Of a DNA stretch of 35,907 nt, positions 14,601 through 26,200 are shown piece by piece. Origin of the DNA: Zygnema circumcarinatum (Eukaryota > Streptophyta > Zygnematophyceae > Zygnematales > Zygnemataceae). Within the stretch, counting starts at the first letter, position 1, and every line of letters starts with the position of its first letter. The translations under genes were made by a program, and so were the position numbers. Where the stretch lies: NCBI GenBank assembly GCA_037447605.1, contig CM074820.1:2240895-2276801 (forward strand). The letters run 5' to 3'. Under the pieces are notes generated by a model. It saw only the letters and a program-made list of their open reading frames with translations. It had not been told where the DNA came from and made no database searches.

Positions 14601-16336
14601 CCAAATGGACGTGAAAGTGAACCTCTCTACAAAAAAAGGGTGTATACGGCCTGCCACGCTGTGAGACGGTGCGAGAGGACCCAGCCGGCCTTCCAGACCA
14701 GGAGCTGTAGCCTGCATGCCCTCCAAGCCAAGATTGCAGAAATGGATCGGGCTCGGTCGGACCAATCAAACAATTGAACAAGGACAAACAATGGAACAAA
14801 CAATGCTAGAGGAACAATCTGGCAATCTAGCATGATGGCAACAATCTTAAAACAGAGGCCTTCAGAGCATTCACAAATGGGCATGCAAGGAAAACAGTTG
14901 TAAAAAAGCAAACGTCTATATGCTCCAGATATAAGAATAAAACCTACATCTAGCGCCGCGGCCGCCCATCGACGTCCGTGGAGATCCATGAGGTTCATTC
15001 CCGCTCCATCACTGTGATCTATTGCAGCATAGTCACCGATCAGTAACGACGCCCCAAAGGAGCTCACCAACGAAATCCTTTCTGTGGCATCATAGACTTC
15101 CATTTCGTCCTCGTACATCTTTCGGATCTGGGGACCAGTGAACCTCTCATATGCTCTAGAACCAGTGAGTGCAGCCACAGTTGCTGGACCTCCAAGGGAC
15201 CGTTCTATGTCATGACACTGCTTCGATGTGCTGCTGTCCATCCACACGGGACTCTTGCTGGTGGAAAATGCTTCCGCCAGCTGAGTCACAAGGCTTTCAG
15301 AGGCGCGCAAATTGTTCAAGAGCGCTCTGGCGCCCTTCCTCCAGTAGACACTGCCGTGCTGCTGACCGCTGCCAGAGATGGCGATAACTCGGTGAAAAGG
15401 GAAGGACGCGGCCTTCAGGTTGTCAAACACAGTCTCCACCGCTTCCATCCACATTTGCGGAGGTGCTGTGATTCGATTTTTGTCGTGAGGATCACGATGC
15501 ACGCCATCCTTTGTGCCGTAATGGGGTAAAGCCGAGTCGTATTGAATTGCCTCAGATGAAAATATGCGAAGCTGTGAATCGAGTGCAGTTACCTTCATGG
15601 ACCTGTCGGGAGGTTTAGGACACAAGAACAATAATGAGACTTTGTAAAAAGGGACTTAATTGCCTTGTCCTGCACGTTTTTCAACAGGCTTGTATACTCC
15701 ACCGCCGTCTTCATGTTATTTCTGTGTTACGTCGCTTTCAAGTGGCCTGTTCTTCCACCTCCAAACAACGTGCTGAGCATGGGCTTTGGCTGGCTTCAAC
15801 CCAACCAAAAAGCATTCTCAGCACATTGCGCGATACAAAATTAGCGAAAGGTTTCTCCTACTCTCAAATTTTCCGCATTACTTACTTTCTGCCTTTGCTG
15901 ATTGCAAGTGCTAAAATTGCTATATCCACTTGCATTTGTTCGCAAATTTCTCATGAATTTCTCATGGATTCTCATTTATTTCTCATGGATTCTCATTTTT
16001 CATTTCTCAATTCCAAAACTTGATTTTATTTCCTATTTCAGAGACCTGTTCCAAGAGGTTTTAGCGAATATCAATTCCCGTCGCACACCAATATTAGCAT
16101 CAGCGAAGATAAGGAGCACGGCTAAATGAATTAAATATTAACAGCTTCTCACTTTCCAAACAGGCAGCACCTCCATCCTTAAGCTTGATGCAGCAACAGA
16201 GACGGTGAAGTGAAAAGCAAGCGAGCGACAGCAAAGGGGCAAGCAAGGGGCGGGCGAGAGAGAGAGCGCACTGCGTGGAGCAGTCGAGGCCCAGCGCGAG
16301 CCCCTCCGCCGGCAGAGCACGCGCCGCACCCGCCAT
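11664..16336 (-). CDS. XK2: Plant-type xylulose kinase (XK2-like), FGGY family
   Basis: Eleven exons, in transcript order: 16336-16272, 15602-14948, 14711-14623, 14360-14296, 14100-14045, 13923-13803, 13633-13559, 13182-13129, 13018-12933, 12699-12525, 11917-11664. Every junction is GT-AG and phase-consistent, giving 564 aa, near the family length of about 540-560. It should phosphorylate D-xylulose to xylulose 5-phosphate. The N-terminal FGGY half has ALGLDCSTQSMKVTALD (Asp18), SGSGQQHGSVYW, VWMDSSTSKQ and GSRAYERFTGPQIRK. Exon 4 carries the catalytic base in WSGDNPCSLAG (Asp285). The C-terminal half has ISFGTSDT, the adenine-site ATGGGSGNARLLEQ and DSASLGAALRAFHGWL. No plastid signal is evident, so it is probably cytosolic. 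The final exon contains a GEGEGEGE run made by a GGCGAG hexamer expansion (11790-11820). Exons 1, 7, 10 and 11 are much more GC-rich than the others. It is divergent from the SABRE gene, with starts 766 bases apart. Confidence 0.98.
11790..11820. repeat. GCCCTC hexamer repeat inside coding exon
   Basis: About five units of GCCCTC (plus strand) lie in exon 11 of the xylulose kinase and encode alternating Gly-Glu. The same hexamer occurs in the intergenic GC island near 6055-6078. Confidence 0.9.
11932..11958. repeat. GGCA tetranucleotide microsatellite
   Basis: About six GGCA units in xylulose kinase intron 10, close to the acceptor of exon 11. Confidence 0.9.
12390..12409. repeat. Poly-A tract in xylulose kinase intron 10
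   Basis: Twenty consecutive A on the plus strand, giving a poly-T tract on the transcribed strand. No adjacent retroelement body or target-site duplication was recognised. Confidence 0.9.
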
Positions 16337-16670
16337 GCCCCCGCCCTGCCCCCGCCCTCCGCTCTCCTGCTCTCTCTCAGCGCCCCGCCCCGCCCTGCTC
16401 AACACCGCGCGCTCTACAAGGACCCGCACGCGCACGCGCACGCGCACTCGTACTCGCTCGGCGACCTTCGCGGCTGCTTGGAGGGAAGAGGGAGGGCTTG
16501 AAGCGTTGTTGAGCCGAGGCGGAGCTTTTTTTCTTTTGTCCTTAGATCGTAAGTGACCAGTTCCTCGTAGTTTGGTTCCCCATGATGATTTGTCCATGCA
16601 CATTTAATGGCATCGCCATCGTGAGATCAATGCCACACCTTCCTTCGCTCGCCCGCTTAAACTCACAATC

Positions 16671-16970
16671 GAACTCGATCTCGAACTCGATCTCGAACTC
16701 GAACTCGATCTCGAACTCGAACTCGAACTCGAACTCGAACTCGAACTCGAACTCGAACTCGAACTCGAACTCGAACTCGAACTCGAACTCGAACTCGAAC
16801 TCGAACTCGAACTCGAACTCGAACTCGAACTCGAACTCGAACTCGAACTCGAACTCGAACTCGAACTCGAACTCGAACTCGAACTCGAACTCGAACTCGA
16901 ACTCGAACTCGAACTCGAACTCGAACTCGAACTCGAACTCGAACTCGAACTCGAACTCGAACTCGAACTC
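16671..16970. repeat. CTCGAA hexanucleotide tandem array, about 50 units
   Basis: Exactly 300 bases of a 6-base unit (GAACTC/CTCGAA). The first few units vary to GATCTC; the rest are essentially perfect. Because 6 is a multiple of 3, all frames stay open, producing spurious Asn-Ser and poly-Ser reading frames. It occupies the divergent promoter. Confidence 0.97.
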
Positions 16971-16979
16971 ACACTAGCA

Positions 16980-17044
16980 CATCCCATCCCCATCCCCATC
17001 CCCATCCCCATCCCCATCCCCATCCCCATCCCCATCCCCATCCC
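16980..17044. repeat. CCCATC hexanucleotide tract
   Basis: About 11 units directly follow the CTCGAA array and grade into CCCGCT and CCCTG runs, ending about 58 bases before the SABRE start codon. It may be part of the 5' UTR or core promoter. Confidence 0.95.
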
Positions 17045-17102
17045 GCTCCCGCTGCCCTGCCCTGCCCTCTCCCCCGGCGCCCGGCGGTCGGGGCGGGCGG
17101 CC

Positions 17103-17219
17103 ATGGCGCTCTCGCCGGTGGCATTCGTGCTGCTCTTCCTCACTCTCGCAACAGGCGCGTGGCTCCTCGCCAAGTGAGCTCAGCCGCCTCTCCGGCCCGC
17201 TCTTTTTTTTTTTTTTTTT

Positions 17220-17263
<44 letters not shown>

Positions 17264-20200
17264 AACTGTCTCTGCCTGCTCAGCAGGCTCACCCAGGAGA
17301 TGGCCATGGGCTTCTCTGCAGGTCCTTTGCTCGGATCATCGCGCTTGCTATCAGCATTGTGACAGGAAACACAGTCAGTTTCCGCGTTTTGGGTTTACTG
17401 CGGCTGAAGGATGTTGCGATCAAGTTCAAAAAAGTGCGCGCGCTACCTCCTTCTCCTCCTTCTCCTCCCCTTCCTCACTTTTGAAGAGGTGGCATCTCTG
17501 ATATGGCTAGTCCATGGAGAGAATTGAGTAGCAGGTCGCGCAAAATTTAAGTCATCATATCATGGAGGGTGTGGCATACACGAAAACCTGGATCGTCGCT
17601 GACCACAATTAGATGGCTTAGCTGCATGGGAGCACGGAGTCATGAGTATGATGCAATGTCGTAGTCTAGCGGTAATATCTTTGGTAGGAACGCAAGCAAT
17701 TCGCTCAATGGGGACACTCCTTGATAATGGTTGTTTAAAATTTACGTTGGCGTATATCATTGCTTAAACCTAGAGTGCAGCATGTTTCCATGCTTGAATC
17801 TAACGATTTGAGGGATTTTTAAGTAGTGACTTAGCCTAAGTTTTTTGTTCGACTTTTTATGTTTTCTCTGCTGTTCGAGGAAACACTATGACTCTTTATA
17901 AATCAAGTAGTTATTGTGAGGCACAGGGCACGTGTTAGATTTCAGTGCAAACACCGTACGAATGACAACTGTGGCAGATGACAAGGATGTGTTGACCTTA
18001 GAAACTTGACAAACCTCCAAATTTTTTTCTCGCTTTCAGCTCGAGTCACTTAATTCAAGCATCTTCTAGCAGCTTGTATTTGGAAAGCCTTCTTCTCTCC
18101 GTTTGGCTGTCCCCTTTCTGCCTTGTCCTGTCTGTCTCCTCTTGTCATTGTTCCTCCTTCACGTGTCCAGATTCCACCACTTGCTGTGCTTCTGACTGCT
18201 TTTCACTCCGATCGCTTACCTTCCAGTGTTTTCCTTTATCCTGAACCCCGCCTTCTTTTCTCATTTTCTTTGCTGCCCCCGTTCTCCATGCAGGGTAGCC
18301 TCGAATCAATCTTTGTTCATGAGATGCGGGCTAATTTTTCGCAGTCCTTGCATCTGCGACTCTTACTGGCACCGTCGAACTTCAAGCTGCATCTTCAACT
18401 TCGGGATGTCGAAATCGTGGTGCGGCCCTCCCCTCCCCGCAGAGGGGCGAGGCGCAGAGGCGCGCCGGGCGGCGGCCGCGGAAAGTGGCGCCTGCTCGCG
18501 GGCCTCGCAAGGGCGCTGCACTGCTCCGCCAGCGACGTCGTTGTGCGCACCGCGCAGGTGAGCCCACCTCGCAACGATCGGGAACCGGGGCATGGCATGC
18601 AGGCATTGGTCGATTAGCCACGCTAGCTAGCCGCTCTACGGCAAGGTATTGCGTCCTCTCTCATATGCTTCGTTCCAGCCTCTCAGTATTATCGCAGTCA
18701 ATGAACACAAACTTCTCCGATTACGCTGAAAATGCTTTTTCGAGTGAAAGTCTTGTCTCTCCCATGGTTTGGCATCCTACTGAATTCCAATTTGTTAGGT
18801 TTAATGAGTCGTCGAGATGTTGTAATATCTCAAAAATGCACCTCCATTCTTTTTGTGTTTAAATTCTGTGAATTTGTTGCGGCTTGAAAAGCTTACATTC
18901 TGCTGTAAGTCCAACATCCCGAGCCTTCACTACCGAGCACAAGAATATCCTTCTGTTTCTCCAACAGTTTGCAGAGCGCTGGAGAGCGGGAAAGCATTGT
19001 TGCCCGTAAGCAGGAGGCGAGTCTCTGCGGGTGCAGGTCGCGGAGGTATGGCTGCACGTGCGCGAGGCGGAGGCGGGTGCGCGCAGGGACGGCCCCGGCC
19101 TCGCGGTGGCGCTGGACGTGGCCGCCGCGAGCATGAGTGTGCTTCTAGACGACGGGGGGCGGGCCGCGGGGAGGCCGCTCTTCGGGCTCGGGCTCGGCCT
19201 CTTCCTGCGCCCGCCCGCCGCCGGGGAACTCTCCCGCCTCGTGGCCGTCGAGCACCTCGCCCTCGACCTCACCCTCGACCACGCCAGGTAAGGCCAGGCC
19301 AGGCCAGGGGGACCGTCAGGGGACCGTCAAGGGACCGTGAGGGGACCGTCAAGGGACCGTGTGGGGACCCACCTGAGGAGGTGGATGCCGCCTATGTGTG
19401 AATCCGAGGCATGCTGAGCGTGGGTATGCAGAAAGAGTATGCTTCAGCATGGACTAGGTCACTGCACGCTGTTGCCCTTCTGTTGGAGAGCAGCTACTTT
19501 CGGATATCTGCAGTTATTGGGTCGACCCACGAGCGGGACTTATGACGCCCTCCCTCCTGTCTGCAAGGATCTGTATGTTAGGTGTTCGATCTGGTATGAT
19601 TGACAATGAGTGCAGAGTTCAAGAGGCTCATAGGGGTGCGAGTTTTAATGAATGTCCAAAAATATATGCTCATAATGGAAGTGAAAGTGTCATGTCCTTT
19701 TTTGTGTATCTTTTACTTTATTGGATCCGTAACAATAATTTTACTGACTTTATGCAAAAAAGTTTTACAGTCGCCGCCTGGGCTCGATTGCCTTCATGAG
19801 GTAGTGAACCGGTACCACTCTCATCTCTGACTGCTCTGAGCAGATTGCTCCCTTTCTGAATCCTCCATTCTCGATTGCTCCTGGACGAAAAGGAGTAATT
19901 TTATTCCCTCGCGCTGCGCTGCAGGGACGTGGGCGTTGTGCTCAAGACAGCCAAAGTGGCCTGCGGAGCCGTCGACCTGGACCTCACGGAGCAACTGCTT
20001 GACGTGAAGCTGCAAATGGCAGCGAAAGAGAAGGAGCCAAGTCGTGATGCCGAGGGAGAGGATGCGGTCGGAGTAGGAGATGCACCAGCGCCGAAAAGAA
20101 TTCCGCTTCAAAAGGTTCCTGAGAAGGTGAGAAGGTGGCCTGTCTGTGCAATTGTCGCTGCTGTACGTGTCGTGACATCTGTGCTGCAGTTAGCCTGGTC

Positions 20201-23200
20201 GTGCATTTCTCAGTCTCACTTTCTCCGTCGGAGTAGTTGCACTTCATCGTGTGATGTTCACAAAAAGAAATTTCCCCTGTCCTTGTTCTCATCAATGCTT
20301 TAAGCACGAGCCACACCGAGAGATTGAGCTTCCCTTGGCATTATACTTCAACAGAGTGATTTCTCCTTTTCCGATTCATCGCTATTTTTCGGAGAGAGGA
20401 CTCATTGCGAGTCTTCATTCTGTTCTCACCTGTCCCGCCGTAGGAAGCTCAACCCTGCATAACGTTCTGTAGGCCACAGTGCGACCGCCGTAAGAGTTTA
20501 CTGCTTTTGAACGCAAAAAATTCCCGAGGACTTCGCACTGTTTTGCTTTGCCGATGAGTAGAGATGCATTCGTGGGAAACTTTCGGATTCCTCGTCACAT
20601 TGTTGGGTGCTGACTGGCCAATGGAAGCCAACACATCCTGAATGAGTGTGCATGCAGGTGGACTTTTCCCTCGCGGCCATCACCATCCGCTGCGCCCTCA
20701 AGCGTGCCGACCTCGCCATGGAGCACGCGCTGCGGGGGCTATGGCTGCGCGCCGCGAAGGGCGGCAGCGGCAAACTGGACGTGGCCGCGGGATGCGGGGA
20801 GATACACGTCAGTTTTCCTGTGCCTTTCTTCGTCGTCACACGTGTCGTTCTCTCTGTGTCCCTAAACCGCTGACCCTGGCCTGGTTGTGCTCCGGCCCTG
20901 GTTTAGCGCTTTCAGAAGGTTATTGGAGGGAGCTGGAATGGCATCTTGGCGTGTTTGGACGTAACTGCAGACTGCTGACGGTGCTATTGTCGCTCGTGTG
21001 GCCAGCTGATGCGAGGAGCAGAAGGCTGTTTGCTAGAGATTGCGAAGATTGTGACGCAAACCACCATGGAATTCCCGTTTCAGGTGCACCACACATCTTC
21101 ACCTTAGAGAAGCTGCGAAGCATTTTCATCCTTGTAGACTACGCTTTCATTCATTCATGATACCACTTGTGGTGGACCTCACCAGTGTCTGTTGGGTTCC
21201 CCCCACAACGCAGGGTGGTGAGCCGGGCCGTGTAGAGGCACAGGCCACGGTCCAAGGCCTGCGGGGGCGCGTGCAGCCGGCGCGTTTGGAGCCATGGCTG
21301 CGGGCCGCGGCAGAGGAGAGGCGGAGGCGGCCGGGCAGCCAAAAGACTGCGAGTGTGCCCGCGAAGGGGAAGAAGAGGAGGGCCGGAAGGGCACCCGTCG
21401 TTGCGTGGGAAGTGAGTGTCTCAGTGCCGGAGGCGGAGCTCACCGTCTGCAGCTGGGAGGGCGAGAATCTGTATCAGGTGAAGTCTGACACCCGCATCCT
21501 ACAGCAACGTTTTAGATTTTTCGGCAGCTATAGTTATCTGAGAAAGGAATTAGTATCTGATCTGTAGTCTTTTTGTATTGGAGCCGTGCAAGGTTTGAGA
21601 TGTCCGGTTCATGACCTTCACTGTCAGCGAACTGGGAACCTGTCGCTTGGTCTTTGTTGTGCTAAGAATGTTACGCCAAATGACGCCTTCTGCAATAGCA
21701 TGGTGGCCTTATCGTTGTCTGCCACTGAGCTTTTGCTTTTTTGACTTTTCAATAAAATAGTTTTGGAGTTTGGCTGGCAGGTGCTTGCACGACGAGGGAG
21801 TATGTTCGGGAAGGGGAGACCAACGGAAAGACTGCAGGCTCAGGCAGAGATTTGCGATCTGCAAGTTCAAATGCTCGACGTGGAGGCGGCCTTGCAGCCT
21901 TCAGAATCCCAAGGGCGGGGACAAGCGGATGGCGGCGTTGGGAGGTGCGCAGAAGAAGGGGAGGAGTGGAGGTGGAGGCGGCTGTTTGACATGCGGCGGT
22001 TGGGGGCAGAGTGGGGCCTTGCAGGGCCGGATGAGGGCGATCAAGGGGGCGACGAGAGGAAGGAGCTGAAAGAACAGAAAAGGTTAACTCTTCAGATCGG
22101 GATTTCACGTCCCCACCTAGTTTTGAGTCTCGCAACGTTGTGCACTCTACTGTCACATGCGTCAGCTGTTCAGCGGCACTTGAAAAAATTATCAAAGAAG
22201 GAGGCAGGCAGCAAAGGGAAAACGTCAACTCCGGGAGGGAGAGGAGGCTGGAAGGGAATACAGAGACTCAAGGTTGTCTGCGATGCTATTACTGTGGAAA
22301 TGAGGCACCGCATGAAAGTGGCACAGACGGATATATCTGACCCGAAAAAGATCAATTTTGGGAATCAGGGTGGAGAGGTTCTGTTCATGACCACTCCTGA
22401 AGGACTGCCACGACTTGCAGAGCTCAGACTCGCGGAGTTTAACGGCAGGTCCATGGCTGAATATGAAGTTCAGGCAAGACTCGAGTTGGCAAAAGTGACC
22501 GTGTCGTCAGATCTGGAGGACGACTGCGTTCGAGGCCGCCTTGAGAGGTGCTCTGCTGTTTACTGCGAGACCAGCCCAACTGGGGAATCTTTGGCGGAAA
22601 CTCGTCTTATCGGCATCAGAATGGGCTGGCTAGTATATCAGAAAGGGCTGAAGGAGGCGAGCATTCCGGGGAGTGTGCTGATGACTGCGCAGGGCCTCGA
22701 GGCGCGCTGGGAGCCGGACGCGCACCTCCTCCTGCAGGAACTGGCAGCCGGCCTCCGCCTTATCTGGCGAGCACAGAAGGAGCCGCCCAACCTCCGCCCT
22801 CCCTCTCCTCCCTCTGCTCCCTCTGCTCCCTCTCCTCCCTCTCCTCCCTCTGCTTCCTCTCCTCCCTCTGCTTCCTCTGCTCCCTCTGCTTCCTCCGCTG
22901 CGGAAGGGCTCGAAGGGCTCGGGGAGGGGCAGCTTGAGGGCCGTGGAGACCCCGTTCCGGGGGGGGGGAAGAAGTATGCTGATGGGCAAGGACAGCCTGC
23001 TGCGCCCAAGAAGCCGAAAATGGCTGTAGCCATCGACTTGGAGGATCTGCAATGTACAGCCATGGCAGCGGATGGCGTTGAGGCTCATCTGCGCATACGG
23101 TCGGCATTTTCTGAAGACATCGCAGTGGGTGTTCTGCTAGAAAATGTAGTTACGGGGTTCAATGCCGCCGATGTGTTCCGCAGTAAATCTTTACAGATGT

Positions 23201-26200
23201 CACGAGTACCCGCTGGGACAGAGCTGTCCGAGCTTGCGGAAGGCTCAAACGATGGCGAAAGACAGAGGGGCAGTAAAGAGGCAGAGGAGGCTGTGTGGGA
23301 TGTGGTGGTATTGGGGCAGGAGGTGGAGGTGATTGTCCCTCATCGAATGGAACTTCGGGCCATCGATGATGCTATCGAGGACATGATTAGGGTGCTGAAA
23401 TTGACAATGGCTGCACATACATCAGAATTCGGGAGTGTTCCCGCAACGAAACGGAAGTTGAGCAACAGAGGAGTAAGAAGAAAAGGAGCAATCCGATTTA
23501 ATCTGCAGAACGTGAGGATAGAGGTGGAGGAAGAGCCAATGCAAGCATGGCTTGATACTCATCTGCGTCTTATGAAGGAGGTAGGAAAAGAGTTTTTGGT
23601 AAGAGAGAGGCTCCTTGCAGAGCGACAGAACGAGGCAACCTCCCAGAAGTCCGGGCAGCTCGGGACAGGGAAAAGGTCGAGTGGAGAAATGGACGATATG
23701 GAAGGGAGCGGCGTCGGTTGGATTTCGGCTAAAGCATCGACTGAAACCGCAGGCGAGACTTTGGATGAAGGAACCTTCAAAGAGGCCTGGGAGAGGCTGC
23801 AACAACAACGCTTCTGTGCGTACAAAGCTGAAGTCGCAACTCTGAGCAAGTATCCTGGTTCGGGGGCAGTCAGCGAGGGCTTCCAATCGGGCTTTAGTCT
23901 GTATGCGACGAGGCGTTCACTCATGAGCGTCACATTCTCTGCACTTGAACTTGTCCTTTCCCCAATCGAGGGAGGGAGAGAGTCTGTGATAGAGAGAGTT
24001 CGTGATATGGATGAAGTGGGTCCTGCCGAGAAGATTCCCTTCTCGAGACTCTATGGCCGGGAGGTGGAGCTGACATGTTCCGACCTCAGGTGGGAGCTGC
24101 GGAATTTCCCTTATCCTCTACTGGCAGCGAAGTCAGGCAAATGCAAGGGGGTGGCGATCCTGGCTGCTCAGGTGCGCTTTGCGGCACTTATCTCACACGA
24201 ATTTATCAAATGTGCATTTTGCAAGCATCTTGCTTCTCCATGAAAGCTTCAAGGAATTCTGCGATGCTTAGATGTCTACAGGACATGGGATGTGGCATAA
24301 AGTTGCAGCCGCCGTTGAGTGAAGTCGCTCTGGGTGGGACTGTCCTTTGTCCGGCAAGCAGAACAATTAAGCGAGATGCCCCCTCCATCAGCCTTGCATG
24401 TTCTATGCAGCTTGAGAGGGCCTGCAGCGAGCTGGTATTGAAGTCTGAGCGTTCCCAGTACGGCCGGTTGCCTCACTCACTGCTGACTCTGAGCGGCCCT
24501 GTCCTCCTTCCGCAGGCCACAGTTTACCAGCCACAGCAGCGAATAGATGTCTTTCTTGGCCGTTGGCGCAAAGTGGGAGTCCTGCGCTCCATTAGCGGCT
24601 CCAACCCGCCCCTCAAATTTTATTCTGATGCAGTAATGGAGTTTGAAAATGGCGAGCTGTCATACGGGGTGGGTTATGAGCCTGTCCTCTACAATGATTT
24701 CAGCAATGCTATCTCTGTCGCAATAAGGAAGGGTGACTTTGGCAGGAGAAAGGAAGGTTTAGCCTCGCAGGTTGAGACAGCAGTTCGTCCGAGCGACGTG
24801 CTGAGTGCCCCTCCCGCCGCGAAGGCCAAGGAGCGCAGCCTGCCCTGGTGGGACATCATGCGCTACTATATGCACGGCCGGACGACTATCCGCATGAATG
24901 ACTGCGATTGTTACTTCCTGGCGACAGTGGACCCTTATGAGCACAAGGACCTTCTGCACATCAACTCTTCATCGCTGGTGTTTACCGAGACGAAGGGCAA
25001 CATCTTGCTCCGCTTTGAAGATGCAGAAGTCCGTATCTCCAGCGACATTCAGTCATCAAAATCGAGCTCAGCAGCCGAAAGGGAGAAAACTCTGGTTATA
25101 GACTCGCCAGTGTTTGAAATGCAGATTACCTTGGGGTGGGAATGTGGTTCGGGAAATCCCAACATGCACTATCTTCATGCTCTCCCTCAAGAAGGTAGAC
25201 TTCGCAGTCAACTGTATGACCCGTTTCGCTCTAATGGACTAAACATGAGCTGGGAATGGCGCTTTACGGCAAAGGAAGGCGAGGACGGGGCTGCTGCGGA
25301 GTTTTCAAGCAAGTCTGCTTCTGGAAAGCTGGGCTCCGAAAGGCTCCTGCAGCCGCCGTTTCCAGGGCAAGAATACCGTCGCTCGCATCCGCCATCTTCT
25401 CGCGGGTTGCCTTTCGCTGAAATGGAGAGCAGCTCAAGGGGGCAGGAGAAGAACAGAGTCCCCGCGGTCTATTTGAAGGGTCGAGATCTTGCGTGGATTT
25501 TGCGCTTCTACAAACTCATGTATTACCCTCCACATAAGTTACGGTCATTCGGACGCGCTAAGAGATTTGGAATTCCGAAAAGGCCGCGGTCGGGAAATTT
25601 CAGCTTGAGTCAGACATTATCGGAGATGCTCATCCGAGTGGACGTGTCCCCGGGATATCTCCGACGCCATGTGTCGCTCGATAGCGATGACAGTGCTGAC
25701 GAGCTGGCATGGCACATGGATGGCTGCAAATATGAGCTGTGTTGGAGCAGAAATTTGAGAGCGTGGGACGGGACTGGGAAAAGGCCGTCTCTTATAACGG
25801 CTTATCAGGGCCTGGATATTGCTCGGCTACGCGTGGTGCTAGAAGAGAGTCTTTTTGATATGGGACTATCAGATGAAGATCCCCACTCGACTCTTCCAAG
25901 GATCGAGAAGCTGAGGGAACTGCTAGGCTTTCCTGACACACTGAGATTCGAGGACGTGATTGGGAAAGGGAATGACGAAACTCTGGAGAGGCCCGACGAC
26001 AAAGGCTTCCTCTTGGCTACAGACTGCGTGGCTATCCGAAAGCAGTCTCCAAAAGCTGACAACCTGCAGCTCGGGATATGGAAAGTAGGTCGGCAGTATT
26101 GGGAGGGTCGCGGCCGACAAGGCGCTCCCCTGCCTGTGGAGTGGACCGACGAAGAGGAGGTGATGTGGTCTGACGGTGCCGGCGAGGGCGGGCTGACCGT

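Larger units (their letters stand above)
16337..17102. promoter_or_regulatory. Divergent promoter interval, xylulose kinase and SABRE gene
   Basis: The two start codons face away from each other across 766 bases, so both promoters must lie here or in first introns. The interval contains a GC-rich stretch with CGCACG repeats (about 16426-16446), a 300-bp CTCGAA hexamer array and a CCCATC tract ending about 58 bases before the SABRE start. No TATA box was recognised for either gene. Shared regulation is inferred from geometry only. Confidence 0.6.

Noticed and set aside
16582-17173. Asn-Ser and poly-Ser proteins in the hexamer array
   Set aside because: The frames are a by-product of a 6-base repeat that has no stop in most frames. 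Most of the repeat lies in the divergent promoter of two well-supported genes.
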